A stretch of DNA of 64,000 nucleotides, from assembly GCF_947499295.1 (NCBI RefSeq), contig NZ_CANMNP010000001.1, forward strand, positions 248,001 through 312,000, given 5' to 3'. Positions 19,345 to 29,188 of the stretch are shown here, piece after piece. Under the pieces are notes generated by a model. It had not been told where the DNA came from. It made no database searches and saw only the letters and a program-made list of their open reading frames with translations. The translations under genes and the position numbers were made by a program. Within the stretch, counting starts at the first letter, position 1. The number at the start of each line of letters is the position of its first letter. Origin of the DNA: an uncultured Roseibium sp. (lineage in GTDB: Bacteria > Pseudomonadota > Alphaproteobacteria > Rhizobiales > Stappiaceae).

Positions 19345-20721
19345 TCAGCCCCGCAGCTGTTCTGTTGGCTCACGCATGGTGACCAACTCTTCCGCTGCGG
19401 TTGGATGTACGGCAATAGTCCGATCGAAATCTGCCTTTGTCGCCCCCATTTGCAGTGTAACGCCGAGAATTTGAGCCAGTTCTCCGGCGTCCGGCCCAAC
19501 AACATGCACACCCAGCACTTTCTGCGTCTTCGCATCGACGATCATCTTCATAAGCATTTTCTCGTCGCGCCCGGACAAAGTGTGCTTCATCGGCCGGAAA
19601 CTGGATTTGTAGATATCAAGATTCGGCGTTTTCTCGAGCGCCTGTTCCTGTGTCAGGCCGACTGTTCCCATTTCAGGTTGGGAGAACACGGCTGTCGCAA
19701 TCAGGCTATGGTCGACCGTCCAGGCCTTGCCACCGAATATCGTGTCTGCAAAAGCATGACCTTCCCGGATAGCGACCGGCGTCAAGTTGGCCCGGTTGGT
19801 GACGTCGCCGACCGCGTAGATCGACGGGACACTTGTCTGAGAGTCATCACTCACCTTGATGGCGCCGATCTTGTCCATTTCAACGCCAGCCTTTTCCAGG
19901 CCTAGATCGCTGGTGTGGGGACGACGTCCGATTGCAAACATGATCTGACCGGCCTGGAGGCTGCGCCCGCCCTTGGTCGCACCGACCAGCGAGCCATCAG
20001 CCTGTTTTTCGATCTTGGAAAAAGTGTCATTTAAAATGACGTTGATACCCTTCTTTTCCATCTCTTCACGAACAGTCGTTCTCAGGTCACGATCAAACCC
20101 GCGAAGGATCTCCTCGCCGCGGTAGATCAGTGTGGTGTCGACACCCAGACCATTGAAAATGCCGGCGAATTCGACCGCAATATAGCCACCGCCCGCAACC
20201 ACGATCTGGTCCGGCAATTCACTCAGGTGAAAGGCTTCATTGGACGTGATGACATGTTCCACACCCGGAAGATTGGTATCAACATTGGGTGACGCCCCAA
20301 CGGCGATCAGAATGTATTTGGCCGTGATGGTCTGGCCGGTGGAGAGCAGACGAACCGTATGAGCGTCTTCGACAACCGCGCGGCTGTCATGTATGTCCAC
20401 GTCGGTTCGTTCAAGATTGCGCCGATAAATGCCTTCAAGCCGGGAAATTTCCTGGTCCTTGGCTGCAATCAACTTGGTCCAGTCAAAACTGCGCTCGCCG
20501 ACCGACCAGCCGAACCCCTCCGCGTCTTCAAACTCCTCAGAGAACTTTGAGGCATAGACAAACAGTTTCTTCGGGACACAGCCGCGGATAACGCATGTGC
20601 CACCGTAGCGATACTCTTCTGCGATCCCGACACGGGCACCATGGGTCGCCGCGATGCGCGCCGCACGCACGCCGCCGGACCCGCCCCCGATGACAAACAG
20701 ATCGTAGTTGTACTCAGTCAT
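19345..20721 (-). CDS. gor: Glutathione-disulfide reductase
   Basis: An FAD/NADPH enzyme that reduces oxidised glutathione. About 458 residues with the FAD-binding FVIGGGSGGVRAAR, the redox-active disulfide GGTCVIRGCVPKK (Cys at about 43 and 48), the NADPH motif VVAGGGYIAVEFAG, and the C-terminal catalytic HPTAAEE. The ATG at 20721 follows AGAGG by six bases. It is third in the order rpiA, DUF2059, gor, a common arrangement in Hyphomicrobiales, although a hairpin at 20868-20885 separates it from the first two. Confidence 0.95.
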   Translation of the reverse strand: MTEYNYDLFVIGGGSGGVRAARIAATHGARVGIAEEYRYGGTCVIRGCVPKKLFVYASKFSEEFEDAEGFGWSVGERSFDWTKLIAAKDQEISRLEGIYRRNLERTDVDIHDSRAVVEDAHTVRLLSTGQTITAKYILIAVGASPNVDTNLPGVEHVITSNEAFHLSELPDQIVVAGGGYIAVEFAGIFNGLGVDTTLIYRGEEILRGFDRDLRTTVREEMEKKGINVILNDTFSKIEKQADGSLVGATKGGRSLQAGQIMFAIGRRPHTSDLGLEKAGVEMDKIGAIKVSDDSQTSVPSIYAVGDVTNRANLTPVAIREGHAFADTIFGGKAWTVDHSLIATAVFSQPEMGTVGLTQEQALEKTPNLDIYKSSFRPMKHTLSGRDEKMLMKMIVDAKTQKVLGVHVVGPDAGELAQILGVTLQMGATKADFDRTIAVHPTAAEELVTMREPTEQLRG

Positions 20722-20867
20722 CACAGCCTCTTCATTCTCAGCCTTGCCGGCTTTTGCTCTTTTGTTTCATTCGGTGCGCAAATAAGCGGTCGTGTTTTTC
20801 AAACAAGCCCCTGCGCGAAAACGGACAAATGCCAACAAAGAGAGTTGCCCGCTAACCCAAACGATTT

Positions 20868-20885
20868 GGGCCGCGTTCGCGGCCC
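20868..20885. terminator. Possible terminator hairpin between the DUF2059 gene and gor
   Basis: A perfect 7-bp GC stem (GGGCCGC-GTTC-GCGGCCC) in the 250-bp gap after the minus-strand DUF2059 gene. The trailing T-run is weak, so termination may be partial. Confidence 0.5.
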
Positions 20886-20971
20886 TTCACGTCAGCCAGA
20901 GGGCCGTCGTCAAATCATCGTGTTTTTCATGTGTACACCTGATGCCAACCGGCCTTCCAGGGTACTCAGGA

Positions 20972-21487
20972 TCACTGGGCGCTGTCGATGCGCTCAAGCT
21001 CCTGCTGGACCAGTGTTACCATTTCGGTAGACAGGGCATCCTGCCACTCGCGGGCAGACGCAACCGACTTGGAAGTGACAACCGGGATCGAGCGGGTCAG
21101 CTTTTGTCCAAGGTCAGTGCTGTAGAATTCAGCAAGCTGATCAAGTTCTTCTTCCGTAAAGCTTTCGGCCCACAGCGTATAAACTCTCTCGTTCAACAGC
21201 GCGCGCTTCGGTGCCAGTTGGAGCGCAATCTTCTGGGTCACGTCGATGACGTCTTCTGCACGAGTCGGCTGCGCCTGAATGAAGGCAGTCCGTGTCTGTT
21301 CCGCCAACAACGGCAGGATGTCATCAAACGGTTCCAGCATTCTCGTTGCGATTGTCACCTTTTTTGCCGCTGCCAGATGGCTCTCTGAAGGACCATCCTG
21401 TGCAAGTGCGGCTGTCGACAGGCAACCGGTAGCCATCATGACTGCGCCCAGAACAGCTGCCCGTGGGAATGATTTGATTAGCTTCAT
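20972..21487 (-). CDS. DUF2059 exported protein
   Basis: 171 residues with a signal peptide of about 29 residues (AVMMATGCLSTAALAQ). A Cys sits inside the hydrophobic stretch, so a lipoprotein is possible but the lipobox is imperfect. The helical DUF2059 domain at about 95-160 is marked by WAESFTEEELDQLAEFYSTDLGQK-type sequence, a signature also used in proteins with the phrase 'F t.eEl..l..Fy.sp.G'. Function unknown. AGGAG lies six bases before the ATG. It is 53 bp downstream of rpiA and probably co-transcribed. Confidence 0.88.
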   Translation of the reverse strand: MKLIKSFPRAAVLGAVMMATGCLSTAALAQDGPSESHLAAAKKVTIATRMLEPFDDILPLLAEQTRTAFIQAQPTRAEDVIDVTQKIALQLAPKRALLNERVYTLWAESFTEEELDQLAEFYSTDLGQKLTRSIPVVTSKSVASAREWQDALSTEMVTLVQQELERIDSAQ

Positions 21488-21540
21488 TTTTTACTCCTAG
21501 GCGGCTTCCTCATTAGCCTGGAAAGCCATATCCATACTAC

Positions 21541-22233
21541 TTAGATGGGCAAGACGGTCTTTACCCCATCTGTGCCTGCCACGTAAGCTTTTGTTGCAAG
21601 TTCGATGAAAAGACCATGTTCGACCACGCCCGGTATGGCAACCAGTGGCGCGGCAAGAGCTTTCACATCGGAGATTTTTTCAAGGTGCGCATCTAGGATA
21701 AAATGCCCGCCGTCGGTCACGAATGGTTGTGAGGCCCCGCCTCGCAACACCAATGCCTGCGGAAGCCCCAGATCGCTCAGCACCGTGACGATTGCCCGTC
21801 GCGTTGCTTCCAGTCCAAACGGGACCACTTCTATCGGCAATGGAAACCGCCCAAGTGCGTCAACTTCCTTGCTGCCATCGGCAATCACGATCATTCGCTC
21901 GGAAGCTGCCGCCACGATTTTCTCACGCAACAAAGCACCTCCCCCGCCCTTGATCAGAGCGAGTTGAGGATCGAATTCGTCAGCACCGTCGACGGTCAGA
22001 TCGAGCTGCGGCAATTCATCCAGGGTGGTCAATTTTATGCCCAGCCCGGTCGCCAGGTCTCGTGTGCGTTCGGACGTCGGCACACCTACAATGCTCAGGC
22101 CTGCTGCCACACGCTTGGCAAGTGCATGCACGAAGAACTCGGCCGTTGAACCCGTTCCAATGCCAAGCCGCATTCCTTCGGTGACATCTTCTGCCGCGCG
22201 TTCCGCTGCTTCCTGTTTAAACTGATCGCTCAT
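21541..22233 (-). CDS. rpiA: Ribose-5-phosphate isomerase A
   Basis: Interconverts ribose 5-phosphate and ribulose 5-phosphate in the pentose phosphate pathway. 230 residues, the normal length. Visible family motifs: [18 protein letters not shown] (phosphate loop), [12 protein letters not shown] with the active-site acids, [13 protein letters not shown] with the catalytic Lys/Glu region, and [13 protein letters not shown] lies seven bases upstream of the ATG. It heads the rpiA-DUF2059(-gor) set. Confidence 0.96.
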   Translation of the reverse strand: MSDQFKQEAAERAAEDVTEGMRLGIGTGSTAEFFVHALAKRVAAGLSIVGVPTSERTRDLATGLGIKLTTLDELPQLDLTVDGADEFDPQLALIKGGGGALLREKIVAAASERMIVIADGSKEVDALGRFPLPIEVVPFGLEATRRAIVTVLSDLGLPQALVLRGGASQPFVTDGGHFILDAHLEKISDVKALAAPLVAIPGVVEHGLFIELATKAYVAGTDGVKTVLPI

Positions 22234-22383
22234 TACCCATTCCTCCGGTCAACGCCCATTGACGTGCATGTTGACCGGCCGTCTCTTTTCTGGCCGCCGG
22301 GTGCTTAACATGGCCAGCCTCCACCGGTCCAGTGACATTCCCCTTTTCACGGGGGAACTGCCGTCAGACACTTACGGTGCCGT

Positions 22384-22403
22384 ATGGTTAATTTGTTAAC
22401 CAT
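22384..22403. promoter_or_regulatory. Perfect palindrome ATGGTTAA-N4-TTAACCAT (CtrA-like)
   Basis: Two inverted copies of TTAACCAT separated by TTTG, 62 bp before the chemoreceptor ATG and about 150 bp before the divergent rpiA. TTAACCAT is one of the motifs associated with CtrA-controlled promoters in Caulobacter. The spacing is N4, not the classic TTAA-N7-TTAA. Confidence 0.45.
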
Positions 22404-22465
22404 CATTTTAGACAGACCCTCGATAATACTTGAAATTATTCAGTGTTCGGAAAGCACAGAATCAG

Positions 22466-24238
22466 ATGAACATCTTTCGACTGAAGCCGCGGCGCGATCG
22501 GCACAATAATGCTTTGTCGGACGACTTGGTTCGCGACGAGACCACTGAAATTGAACTTCCGGCCGAAACGGATGACCCTTCCCATGCCGACCAGATGGGG
22601 TTTGTGCTCGACAGCCTTGAGGACGATTTACAGGTCGCAGCAAAGTCGATCGATTCATCAGCACAAAAAGTGCAGAGCCGGCTCGACAGCCAAATGGAAA
22701 CGCTCGCGACAATTCGCAGCGGCAGCCAGTCGCTCGCCGATCAGTCAGCCATTGCCGAGGAAAACGCCACCGGACTTGCGGCTTCCATCGAGGAGCTGAC
22801 GGCATCCAGCGGCGAGATTGGCAATCAGGTCGGCGTTTCCAACGAGCTTGCCAACGAAGCGCGGGATGTTGCCGACGAGGTCAATCAGGGCGTTATGGAT
22901 CTGAAGCAGGCGATTGATGACATTGCAAATGTAGTCAGCCTGATCTCCGACATCGCCAAGCAAACCAACCTCCTGGCGCTCAATGCGACGATCGAGGCAG
23001 CCCGGGCCGGTGAAGCAGGAAAAGGCTTCTCGGTTGTGGCAAGTGAAGTCAAAGCCCTCTCCGTCGAAACACAATCGGCGACCGAGCAAATCGTTGCCAA
23101 TATCGATCGGCTCAATCAGTCTGCAGAGCAAAGCCTGGGGTCAGTCGGACAGATCATCGACGTGATCGGCAAAATTCGCCCGAGCTTTGCAGCCGTCGAG
23201 GAAGCCGTTCAGACCCAGATCGAAACAACGAACGTTATCGGTGGTCAGGCGCACAAAACCGCCGACTTCGTACAGGAGGTTGTCCACACGGCCCAATCCA
23301 TCACCAATTCCGCTGCGAAGGCCGAGGAAGGTGGCACGCTGGCGCGCGAGACCGGCGCTGAAATGAGTGCTGCAACCCGGTCCCTGCAATCTCGTTTCAC
23401 AATGATGATCCGTCAAACCGGGATGGGTGACCGCCGACAATCGGACCGACTGCCTGTCAAGATCCAAGGTACGGTCTCGAGCGGTTCAAAAAGCGTCCGC
23501 ATTGAAACCCTTGATATTTCCAAAGGTGGACTGCTGTTCAAGCCGGATGAAAACAGTAAATTCTCCAAAGGCTTCACGCTACTTTTGGACCTGACTGGCA
23601 TTGGCCAGGCCGAAATGAAAATCGTCGCGGTTTCGGAGAACGGCTGTCATTGCGCCTTCAGTGATCCAAATGACGCATTCAAGGCTGGGTTGGAGCGAAA
23701 GATCGCAGCCATACACGAAAGTCATGCAGAAGAAGTCGAACGCGCACAGTCCGGTGCCGCGAGGATCGCTGCCGCAATGGAAAACCTGCTTGCTGCGAAC
23801 GCACTTACTCAAGACGATCTTTTTGACACGGTCTACAAGCCGATTGCCGGAACCAATCCGCAACAGGTCTCAACGCGCGCGCTTGCCAAACTGGAAGACA
23901 TGTTGCCCGAGATCCAGGAAGACATTCTTGAGAACTGCAATGGACTGGCTTTTTGCGCAACCGTTGACCGGAATGGCTACTTGCCGGTTCACAACCTTGT
24001 TTATTCGAAGCCCCAAAACCCGGACGACCCCGTCTGGAACGCGGCCAACTGCAGAAACAAACGAATTTTCGACGATCGTGCGGGCCTGAGCGCCGCGCGT
24101 AACACCCGTCCTTTCCTGATCCAGTCCTACGCAAGGGATATGGGTGGCGGCAACATCGTCTGGATGAAGGAAGTCGATGCACCCATTATCGTGCAAGGCC
24201 GGCATTGGGGCGGTTTCCGCACTGCCTATAAGCTCTGA
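22466..24238 (+). CDS. Soluble methyl-accepting chemotaxis protein with PilZ domain
   Basis: A 590-residue chemoreceptor with no membrane segment or signal peptide. Residues about 40-310 form the long helical MCP signalling hairpin, with the conserved tip [20 protein letters not shown] at about 162-181. A PilZ domain follows at about 320-420 with both cyclic-di-GMP motifs: RxxxR (R324-R328) and DISKGG (350-355). The last ~130 residues resemble a C-terminal domain seen in many chemoreceptors ([30 protein letters not shown]). The ATG at 22466 is preferred over a TTG 36 bases earlier. A CtrA-like palindrome precedes it. It suggests direct c-di-GMP input to chemotaxis. Confidence 0.88.
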   Translation: MNIFRLKPRRDRHNNALSDDLVRDETTEIELPAETDDPSHADQMGFVLDSLEDDLQVAAKSIDSSAQKVQSRLDSQMETLATIRSGSQSLADQSAIAEENATGLAASIEELTASSGEIGNQVGVSNELANEARDVADEVNQGVMDLKQAIDDIANVVSLISDIAKQTNLLALNATIEAARAGEAGKGFSVVASEVKALSVETQSATEQIVANIDRLNQSAEQSLGSVGQIIDVIGKIRPSFAAVEEAVQTQIETTNVIGGQAHKTADFVQEVVHTAQSITNSAAKAEEGGTLARETGAEMSAATRSLQSRFTMMIRQTGMGDRRQSDRLPVKIQGTVSSGSKSVRIETLDISKGGLLFKPDENSKFSKGFTLLLDLTGIGQAEMKIVAVSENGCHCAFSDPNDAFKAGLERKIAAIHESHAEEVERAQSGAARIAAAMENLLAANALTQDDLFDTVYKPIAGTNPQQVSTRALAKLEDMLPEIQEDILENCNGLAFCATVDRNGYLPVHNLVYSKPQNPDDPVWNAANCRNKRIFDDRAGLSAARNTRPFLIQSYARDMGGGNIVWMKEVDAPIIVQGRHWGGFRTAYKL

Positions 24239-24342
24239 CAACATTGAGTTCCAACACTCTGTCACCCATAGCGATTGATTGGCTTGCAGCATTTGCGTGA
24301 TGCAGATAGGCATTGACGTTCTGCAACTCAGCTGAGGGTCTC

Positions 24343-25023
24343 ATGTCTGTTCTGGTGTTTGATTTGGACGGCACCCTGGTGTCTTCCATGGAAGATCTTG
24401 TTGCAACGCTCAATGTTGTCATGACAGCAGCCGGCCATTCGGCCATACCCCAAGACGACGTCGCACATATGGTGGGAATGGGTGCAAAGGTGCTGATCCA
24501 AAGAGGTCTGGAGTTCAATGGCATTGACTGGACGGACGCAGACATCGAGCCGCTCTTTGAGCACTTCCTGGAACATTATGCCGCGAACATCGCGGTGCAC
24601 ACGCGCCCCTTCGATGGTGTCGTCGACGCACTCAAGGCATTTCGAGAGGAAGGCTGGAAGCTGGCGGTCTGCACTAACAAGGCAGAGCGCCTGACGCTAC
24701 CGCTGCTGACGGAGCTGGACCTGTCTCAATATTTCGACGCTGTCATCAGCGGGGATACATTTTCCGTTTCAAAGCCGGATGCCGCACCGGTGCACGGTGC
24801 GATCAACCAGGCAGGAGGCACGGTGACCGGCTCTATAATGATCGGAGACAGCGTGACCGACATTAATGCAGCCCGCAATGCCGGAATTCCGGTCATTGCC
24901 GTTAATTTCGGCTACACACCTGTCCCTGTCGAGCAGCTCGGACCCGACAGGATCATTTCCCATTTTGACGAGTTGGCGGGCGCAGTGACGGCCTTGGCCG
25001 ATGCGCCCTCTAAAACGTCCTGA
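24343..25023 (+). CDS. gph: HAD-family phosphatase, phosphoglycolate phosphatase-like
   Basis: 226 residues of the HAD superfamily with a helical cap. Motif I is FDLDGTL (nucleophile Asp7, acid Asp9), motif II CTNKAE (Thr), motif III SKPDAAP (Lys), and motif IV MIGDSVTDINAARNAG. This fits Gph, which removes 2-phosphoglycolate; other small phosphate esters remain possible. The ATG at 24343 has GAGGG at proper spacing; the frame is open 30 bases further. It overlaps the convergent DUF4139 gene by 14 bp. Confidence 0.87.
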   Translation: MSVLVFDLDGTLVSSMEDLVATLNVVMTAAGHSAIPQDDVAHMVGMGAKVLIQRGLEFNGIDWTDADIEPLFEHFLEHYAANIAVHTRPFDGVVDALKAFREEGWKLAVCTNKAERLTLPLLTELDLSQYFDAVISGDTFSVSKPDAAPVHGAINQAGGTVTGSIMIGDSVTDINAARNAGIPVIAVNFGYTPVPVEQLGPDRIISHFDELAGAVTALADAPSKTS

Positions 25024-26971
25024 TAGCCTCGCCAAGCGTTGCTCTGATTTCTTCGCTCCGCTCCTTCATAGCGGCAATCTCAGTGTCGATTGCTTCGATG
25101 CGGGTCTCAGACTCGGCAAGCTTGCGGGCCGTTCGTTTATAGAGATCGGCACCGGTTTGAACGGCAGACAAGTTGGCTCGAAGCCGATCTTGGTCTGACG
25201 TCTCCTCATTCTTGCGGGCACGCAGCAGATTGATCTGACGTTCTACCTGGGTGATCTCGGACTGCAGCTTCGCCAGTTCCCTCAATTTGGTAGCTGTCTG
25301 CCTTTCAGGGGCGCGTGAAGCCAGACTGACCAGGGTCTGCGCATCGGTCGTGATCAGCGAATATGTTTCTGAAAGCGTACGTTGTTCGAGCACGGCCGCA
25401 GTTTCAGTCGCGCCTTCCAGAATTTCAATTTTCAGTCGATTGTGCGTGGCCGTATCGTCCATATGTTCCGATGAGGAAAACTCCCAGCCCGGCCGTTTGG
25501 GGTGTTCAATGACAACCGTCCGCGCATCATCAGGCGCGCCTTTGATGGCGTAGCGTGTTTCAGCGCGCTGGCGGACAGAGGCCGTCAAAAGGCCGTTTGC
25601 TACCTTGATCGTCGTGATTTCATTGTCAGATTCGGCCGATTGCGCAATTCTGACCTTCTTGTCGGTTGCAAAGCTCGCCATACGGCTTTCGCCTGATGGC
25701 ATGCCATTGATCTGCGCGTCGCCGACATACCCTTCGCTTTCGTCATAGACCGTCAGGATGCCCCTCGGCAGGCTTGTGTCGGTTTCATTCTTGATCAAGA
25801 TCGCCGCGATCGGATGCGCCAAGCCGCTTTCGGGCCGATAAACGGAAACAGTTTCTGCGGAAACGACCTTATCGACAATTGGAGCCGACAGTGTTTCACC
25901 ACTCTCAAGGCTTACCGGCCAGGGCAACGTGAAGGAGGCTGTCACAGCTCCTTCACTTGCCTCGCCGACATTGGCATTTGCCATCTTGCGCGCCATGGGT
26001 GTCGGTGCAGGGGCCGCTGCCGACAATGCGGCGATCCTTGAACGGCCGTCGAACATGGCTTCGCTTTCCGCCACCTCAAATCTAGGTTCAGCGCCCGTGT
26101 CCGCCGGGGGCACATAACCGGCGGACACGTCGATCGGGACTTCGCGTCGCTGTTTCCAATAAAGATCATGCAAGCGTTGTTTGAGTGTTACCGGCGCACC
26201 TGAAGACAAGGTCACCGTGACATCCCGCCAATCCTCTCCACTGGCGTTTTCCAGAACCGCCCAGGCCTGAAGACGGGCCGTGTCGTCAGCGAGCGTCACA
26301 ACACGGTAGGCAGTCTTCCAAATGGGAGTTGGCACCACATAGGAAACTGCCACTTCGCGAGCTCCCTCGCCCGCAACCTTCAGCGCCACACTGCGCGCGC
26401 CGTCGGACTTGCCTCTGCCGACGGCTCCGAGCGCCTTGGCAACTTTCTGCTGAATATCTTCGTCCAGAAACTGAATTTCCGTATCGGCGGTCAGATCGAC
26501 GCTTGTGATGCCGCTTGCGCTCAGAACAGAGACGACGTTGCGTTGTCCGCTGTCTCCTTCGTCACGTACGGAAACGCCCAGCACCAAACCTTCAACGCTG
26601 GAACCGGCCTTTTCAATGAGCACATTGGTCCCCTGCAAAGCGGCCAAGAGCCGGGCCGGTGACTGGAGGTCATCAACCGAAAAGGGAAGGTTCTTGAACG
26701 TCTCCGCCAGTGGGTTGGGGCCAGGAAGCGTGATGCCCTCGACGACACCCTTTTCATCGAAGACAACAATGCTTTTCAAGACATCGTTCACCTGATCGAG
26801 CGGCACCGTCATGTTGATAAGACCGGTGCTATCGATATCCGCCTTGCGAACGACCTCCGCAAGACCACCAGAAGACAGTGTAATGCTGGTTATTGGACCG
26901 TTTTCTGCGGCAAGGACAGCAGCGGGAATACTAATAAAAAAAGCGAAAGTTGAAGTAAGTCGAGGCAACAT
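25010..26971 (-). CDS. DUF4139 (MuiA-like) exported protein
   Basis: 653 residues. A signal peptide covers about 1-21 (FAFFISIPAAVLA). Most of the protein is beta-rich with DUF4139 features such as YVVPTPIWKTAYRVV, LQAWAVLENASGEDWRDVTV and YRPESGLAHPIAAILIKN. The last ~95 residues are a charged coiled coil (LRELAKLQSEITQVERQINL onward). MuiA-type proteins often carry the coiled coil near the N-terminus, so the C-terminal position is a variation. Probably periplasmic; function unknown. It lies tail to tail with gph. Confidence 0.85.
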   Translation of the reverse strand: MLPRLTSTFAFFISIPAAVLAAENGPITSITLSSGGLAEVVRKADIDSTGLINMTVPLDQVNDVLKSIVVFDEKGVVEGITLPGPNPLAETFKNLPFSVDDLQSPARLLAALQGTNVLIEKAGSSVEGLVLGVSVRDEGDSGQRNVVSVLSASGITSVDLTADTEIQFLDEDIQQKVAKALGAVGRGKSDGARSVALKVAGEGAREVAVSYVVPTPIWKTAYRVVTLADDTARLQAWAVLENASGEDWRDVTVTLSSGAPVTLKQRLHDLYWKQRREVPIDVSAGYVPPADTGAEPRFEVAESEAMFDGRSRIAALSAAAPAPTPMARKMANANVGEASEGAVTASFTLPWPVSLESGETLSAPIVDKVVSAETVSVYRPESGLAHPIAAILIKNETDTSLPRGILTVYDESEGYVGDAQINGMPSGESRMASFATDKKVRIAQSAESDNEITTIKVANGLLTASVRQRAETRYAIKGAPDDARTVVIEHPKRPGWEFSSSEHMDDTATHNRLKIEILEGATETAAVLEQRTLSETYSLITTDAQTLVSLASRAPERQTATKLRELAKLQSEITQVERQINLLRARKNEETSDQDRLRANLSAVQTGADLYKRTARKLAESETRIEAIDTEIAAMKERSEEIRATLGEAIRTF

Positions 26972-27220
26972 GATTGAAAAACTCCGATCAGACGGCAAGA
27001 GGCAAATCGATAGGCAAACAATACGGCCATTGTGGGAATTCCATGTGCCCTACATCACCAATTTGCACTTGCCAAAGCTTGAACACTGCCATGGACAGCG
27101 CGCAGCCCAAACAAAAGTTTTCAAGCGGTCAACGCAGGCGGGGAGCATTTTGTATTTGCGCATCTGGAGAACACCACTTCATGAACAGGGGGACGTGAAA
27201 TCACTGCTCGTTGAAAACTG

Positions 27221-27580
27221 TCAGCCCTCCGGAACCAGATTCAAATATTCTATAGATCCCGCTGCCAAAGCCACTGACAGCGGCTCCGTCGATCTCACGG
27301 TGCGCAGAGTTTCGTTAGTTGCCAGCAGAACGGTCTGGTGAACGGCATCACGCTCAATGGAAGCATTCAGTTTCAGGGTGATATGCGCCAGTTCCTGCTC
27401 AACTCCATTGCGGAAAACAAAATCGAGGGAACTTGGTGACATCATGCCGACATAACCATTGGCGGCGTATGCACAATCGAAACAGAGCCGCAGAACATCG
27501 ATCGAAGGTTTCTCGGATTTCAAGAAAACTGGGCATAATTTCTTAATCAAATCCTTAAGAAAGACCGCGACTGTAAGCAA
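27221..27580 (-). CDS. Hypothetical protein, uncertain
   Basis: A 119-codon frame with TTG as the outermost start; an ATG at 27445 would leave 74 residues. Codon usage in its 3' two thirds looks genuinely coding (many CTG, GCC, ACC). I recognise no domain. Residues about 55-100 form a mixed helix/strand stretch (GVEQELAHITLKLNA). It is the only candidate gene between the DUF4139 gene and the secreted Q/R-rich protein. It could also be a remnant. Confidence 0.35.
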   Translation of the reverse strand: MLTVAVFLKDLIKKLCPVFLKSEKPSIDVLRLCFDCAYAANGYVGMMSPSSLDFVFRNGVEQELAHITLKLNASIERDAVHQTVLLATNETLRTVRSTEPLSVALAAGSIEYLNLVPEG

Positions 27581-27681
27581 TCTGTTAATTTGGAGCTTAC
27601 AGGAAGAACGACTCAGTTACCGGTAGAGTTGAGTGAATGGCGAAGTGCCTTTCACAGTCACCGGCCAAGAACCGGCAGCAC

Positions 27682-28152
27682 ATGTTCATCACCTTCCTCA
27701 AATCCACCACTCTGGCAACATGCCTGATAACAGCGCTCGCTGTTGTTTGTCCCGCCCAAGCCCGTCAAAACGTTGACGTGACTTCAACGGACACTGCGCC
27801 TGTCAAAAAACCTCGTCAACTCATGCTCGCTTGGCCGAGCCGCTCATCGGCTGACGCTCCCTTGAGAGTTGCACAAAGCACAGAGCTCGAGCGGCAAAAG
27901 GAGCTGCTTGAATTGCAGCGCCAGTGGATACAGCAGGAACGGCGGCGCCTTGAACAACAGCGGGCCAACCAGAGAGCCCGCGAGCAAAGCCTGCAGCAGC
28001 GTGAGCTGCAACAAAGGCAAGGCCGGGCCGCACAGAACCGTCAAAACTACCAGCGCCAGCAATACCGCTCCCAGCAATACCGCCGCGTCCGCAACCGCCC
28101 TCAGCAGTATCGCCGCCAGCAATTCCAGAACCAGGGATTCGTGAGGCAGTAA
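27682..28152 (+). CDS. Exported Gln/Arg-rich low-complexity protein
   Basis: 156 residues from ATG 27682, chosen because it gives a classic signal peptide (MFITFLKSTTLATCLITA, cleavage after PAQA). An upstream ATG at 27637 would prepend 15 polar residues. From about residue 70 the protein is very rich in Gln and Arg, first as a helical coil (ERQKELLELQRQWIQQERRR), then as irregular repeats of QQYR/RQQY to the C-terminus. Such proteins are common in Hyphomicrobiales and uncharacterised; nucleic acid or polyanion binding in the envelope is speculation. Confidence 0.65.
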   Translation: MFITFLKSTTLATCLITALAVVCPAQARQNVDVTSTDTAPVKKPRQLMLAWPSRSSADAPLRVAQSTELERQKELLELQRQWIQQERRRLEQQRANQRAREQSLQQRELQQRQGRAAQNRQNYQRQQYRSQQYRRVRNRPQQYRRQQFQNQGFVRQ

Positions 28153-28440
28153 TGGCCTTAGGCGTTGATCGATTTCCGGTTGGCTTCGTCAAGCGCAAAA
28201 ATAATGTGCGGACAACTCGAACAGACAACCGAGCTGTCATTGCAGGTATCTGGAAAGAAATTTAGTCTCCAGAAAAGATAAAACACCTGCCACGATCTTG
28301 TTGATCGATTGAGTTCATTGCCTGAATAGAAGTTGGTTAAAAATAGAATTTTGCCACGACGATAATCAATGAACTTCGGCTGCCCGGCGTCCAGCAGCGT
28401 ACCGCGACTGTTTTACTTAACCTACCCGGGCTCAGAGGGA

Positions 28441-29139
28441 ATGAGCAGCAAAATGACCAATATGAGCGGTGGTTCAAAACCGCAAAATGAATACTTGGAC
28501 GTCACCTACGGTCAAAAAGCGTTCACCGGATACCCCTTTGTGATGACGGCTCATTTATGGGAAAAATGCAGTCTCTTTCCAGGTGCTAAATTGCTCGACC
28601 TGGGATGTGGGCGGGGCGAGTTTCTCAAAGGTTTTATGGCCAAAGGAGCTCTAGGCTATGGCTTCGACCAATCTGACTTGGCGAAGCAGCATTGTCCTGA
28701 AGCTGACGTTCGTGTGGGCGACCTAGAAGCTGCCTTACCTTATGAAGACAATTTTTTCGACGTAATATACAGCAAGTCCGTCGTTGAACATTTCTATTAT
28801 CCGGAAAGAATACTCGCTGAAGCTTATCGGATACTAAAGCCAGGTGGAACAATCATTACGATGACGCCCGACTGGAAGTACAATGTTGTCGACTTCCATA
28901 GCGATTTCACTCATCGCACAGCATTTACGCTCAAGGCGATAGAAGACATCCACAAGATCACTGGCTTCAAGGAAGTCATCGGCGACAGATTCATTCAATT
29001 GCCTGTCTATTGGAAGCATCCTTGGACTGGTGCACTTGTATGGTTAGCCCGGAATTTTACACCAGATTTCATGAAGCCAAAAAACAAGTTCATTCGCTTC
29101 TCAAAAGAAGTAATGCTCATTTGTACCGCAACCAAATAG
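28441..29139 (+). CDS. Class I SAM-dependent methyltransferase
   Basis: 232 residues. Motif I is LLDLGCGRGEFLKGF (about 51-65), with post-I acidic residue in YGFDQSD, motif II around FFDVIYSKSVVEHF and post-II ILKPGGTIITMTPD. The ATG at 28441 has AGAGGGA directly upstream and suits the family better than the 24 extra codons before it. It sits at the left edge of the glycan locus, pointing into the convergent SDR gene. A sugar or glycolipid methyltransferase is a reasonable guess from context only. Confidence 0.85.
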   Translation: MSSKMTNMSGGSKPQNEYLDVTYGQKAFTGYPFVMTAHLWEKCSLFPGAKLLDLGCGRGEFLKGFMAKGALGYGFDQSDLAKQHCPEADVRVGDLEAALPYEDNFFDVIYSKSVVEHFYYPERILAEAYRILKPGGTIITMTPDWKYNVVDFHSDFTHRTAFTLKAIEDIHKITGFKEVIGDRFIQLPVYWKHPWTGALVWLARNFTPDFMKPKNKFIRFSKEVMLICTATK

Positions 29140-29188
29140 TCTTAGTGGACAATGGTACGTTTGGATTGGTTTTGTCTGGAGCATGCGC

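Noticed and set aside
27515..27565. CtrA site (TTAA-N7-TTAA) near the hypothetical gene
   Set aside because: The two TTAA boxes here are separated by eight, not seven, bases and are not palindromic with the TTAACCAT form.
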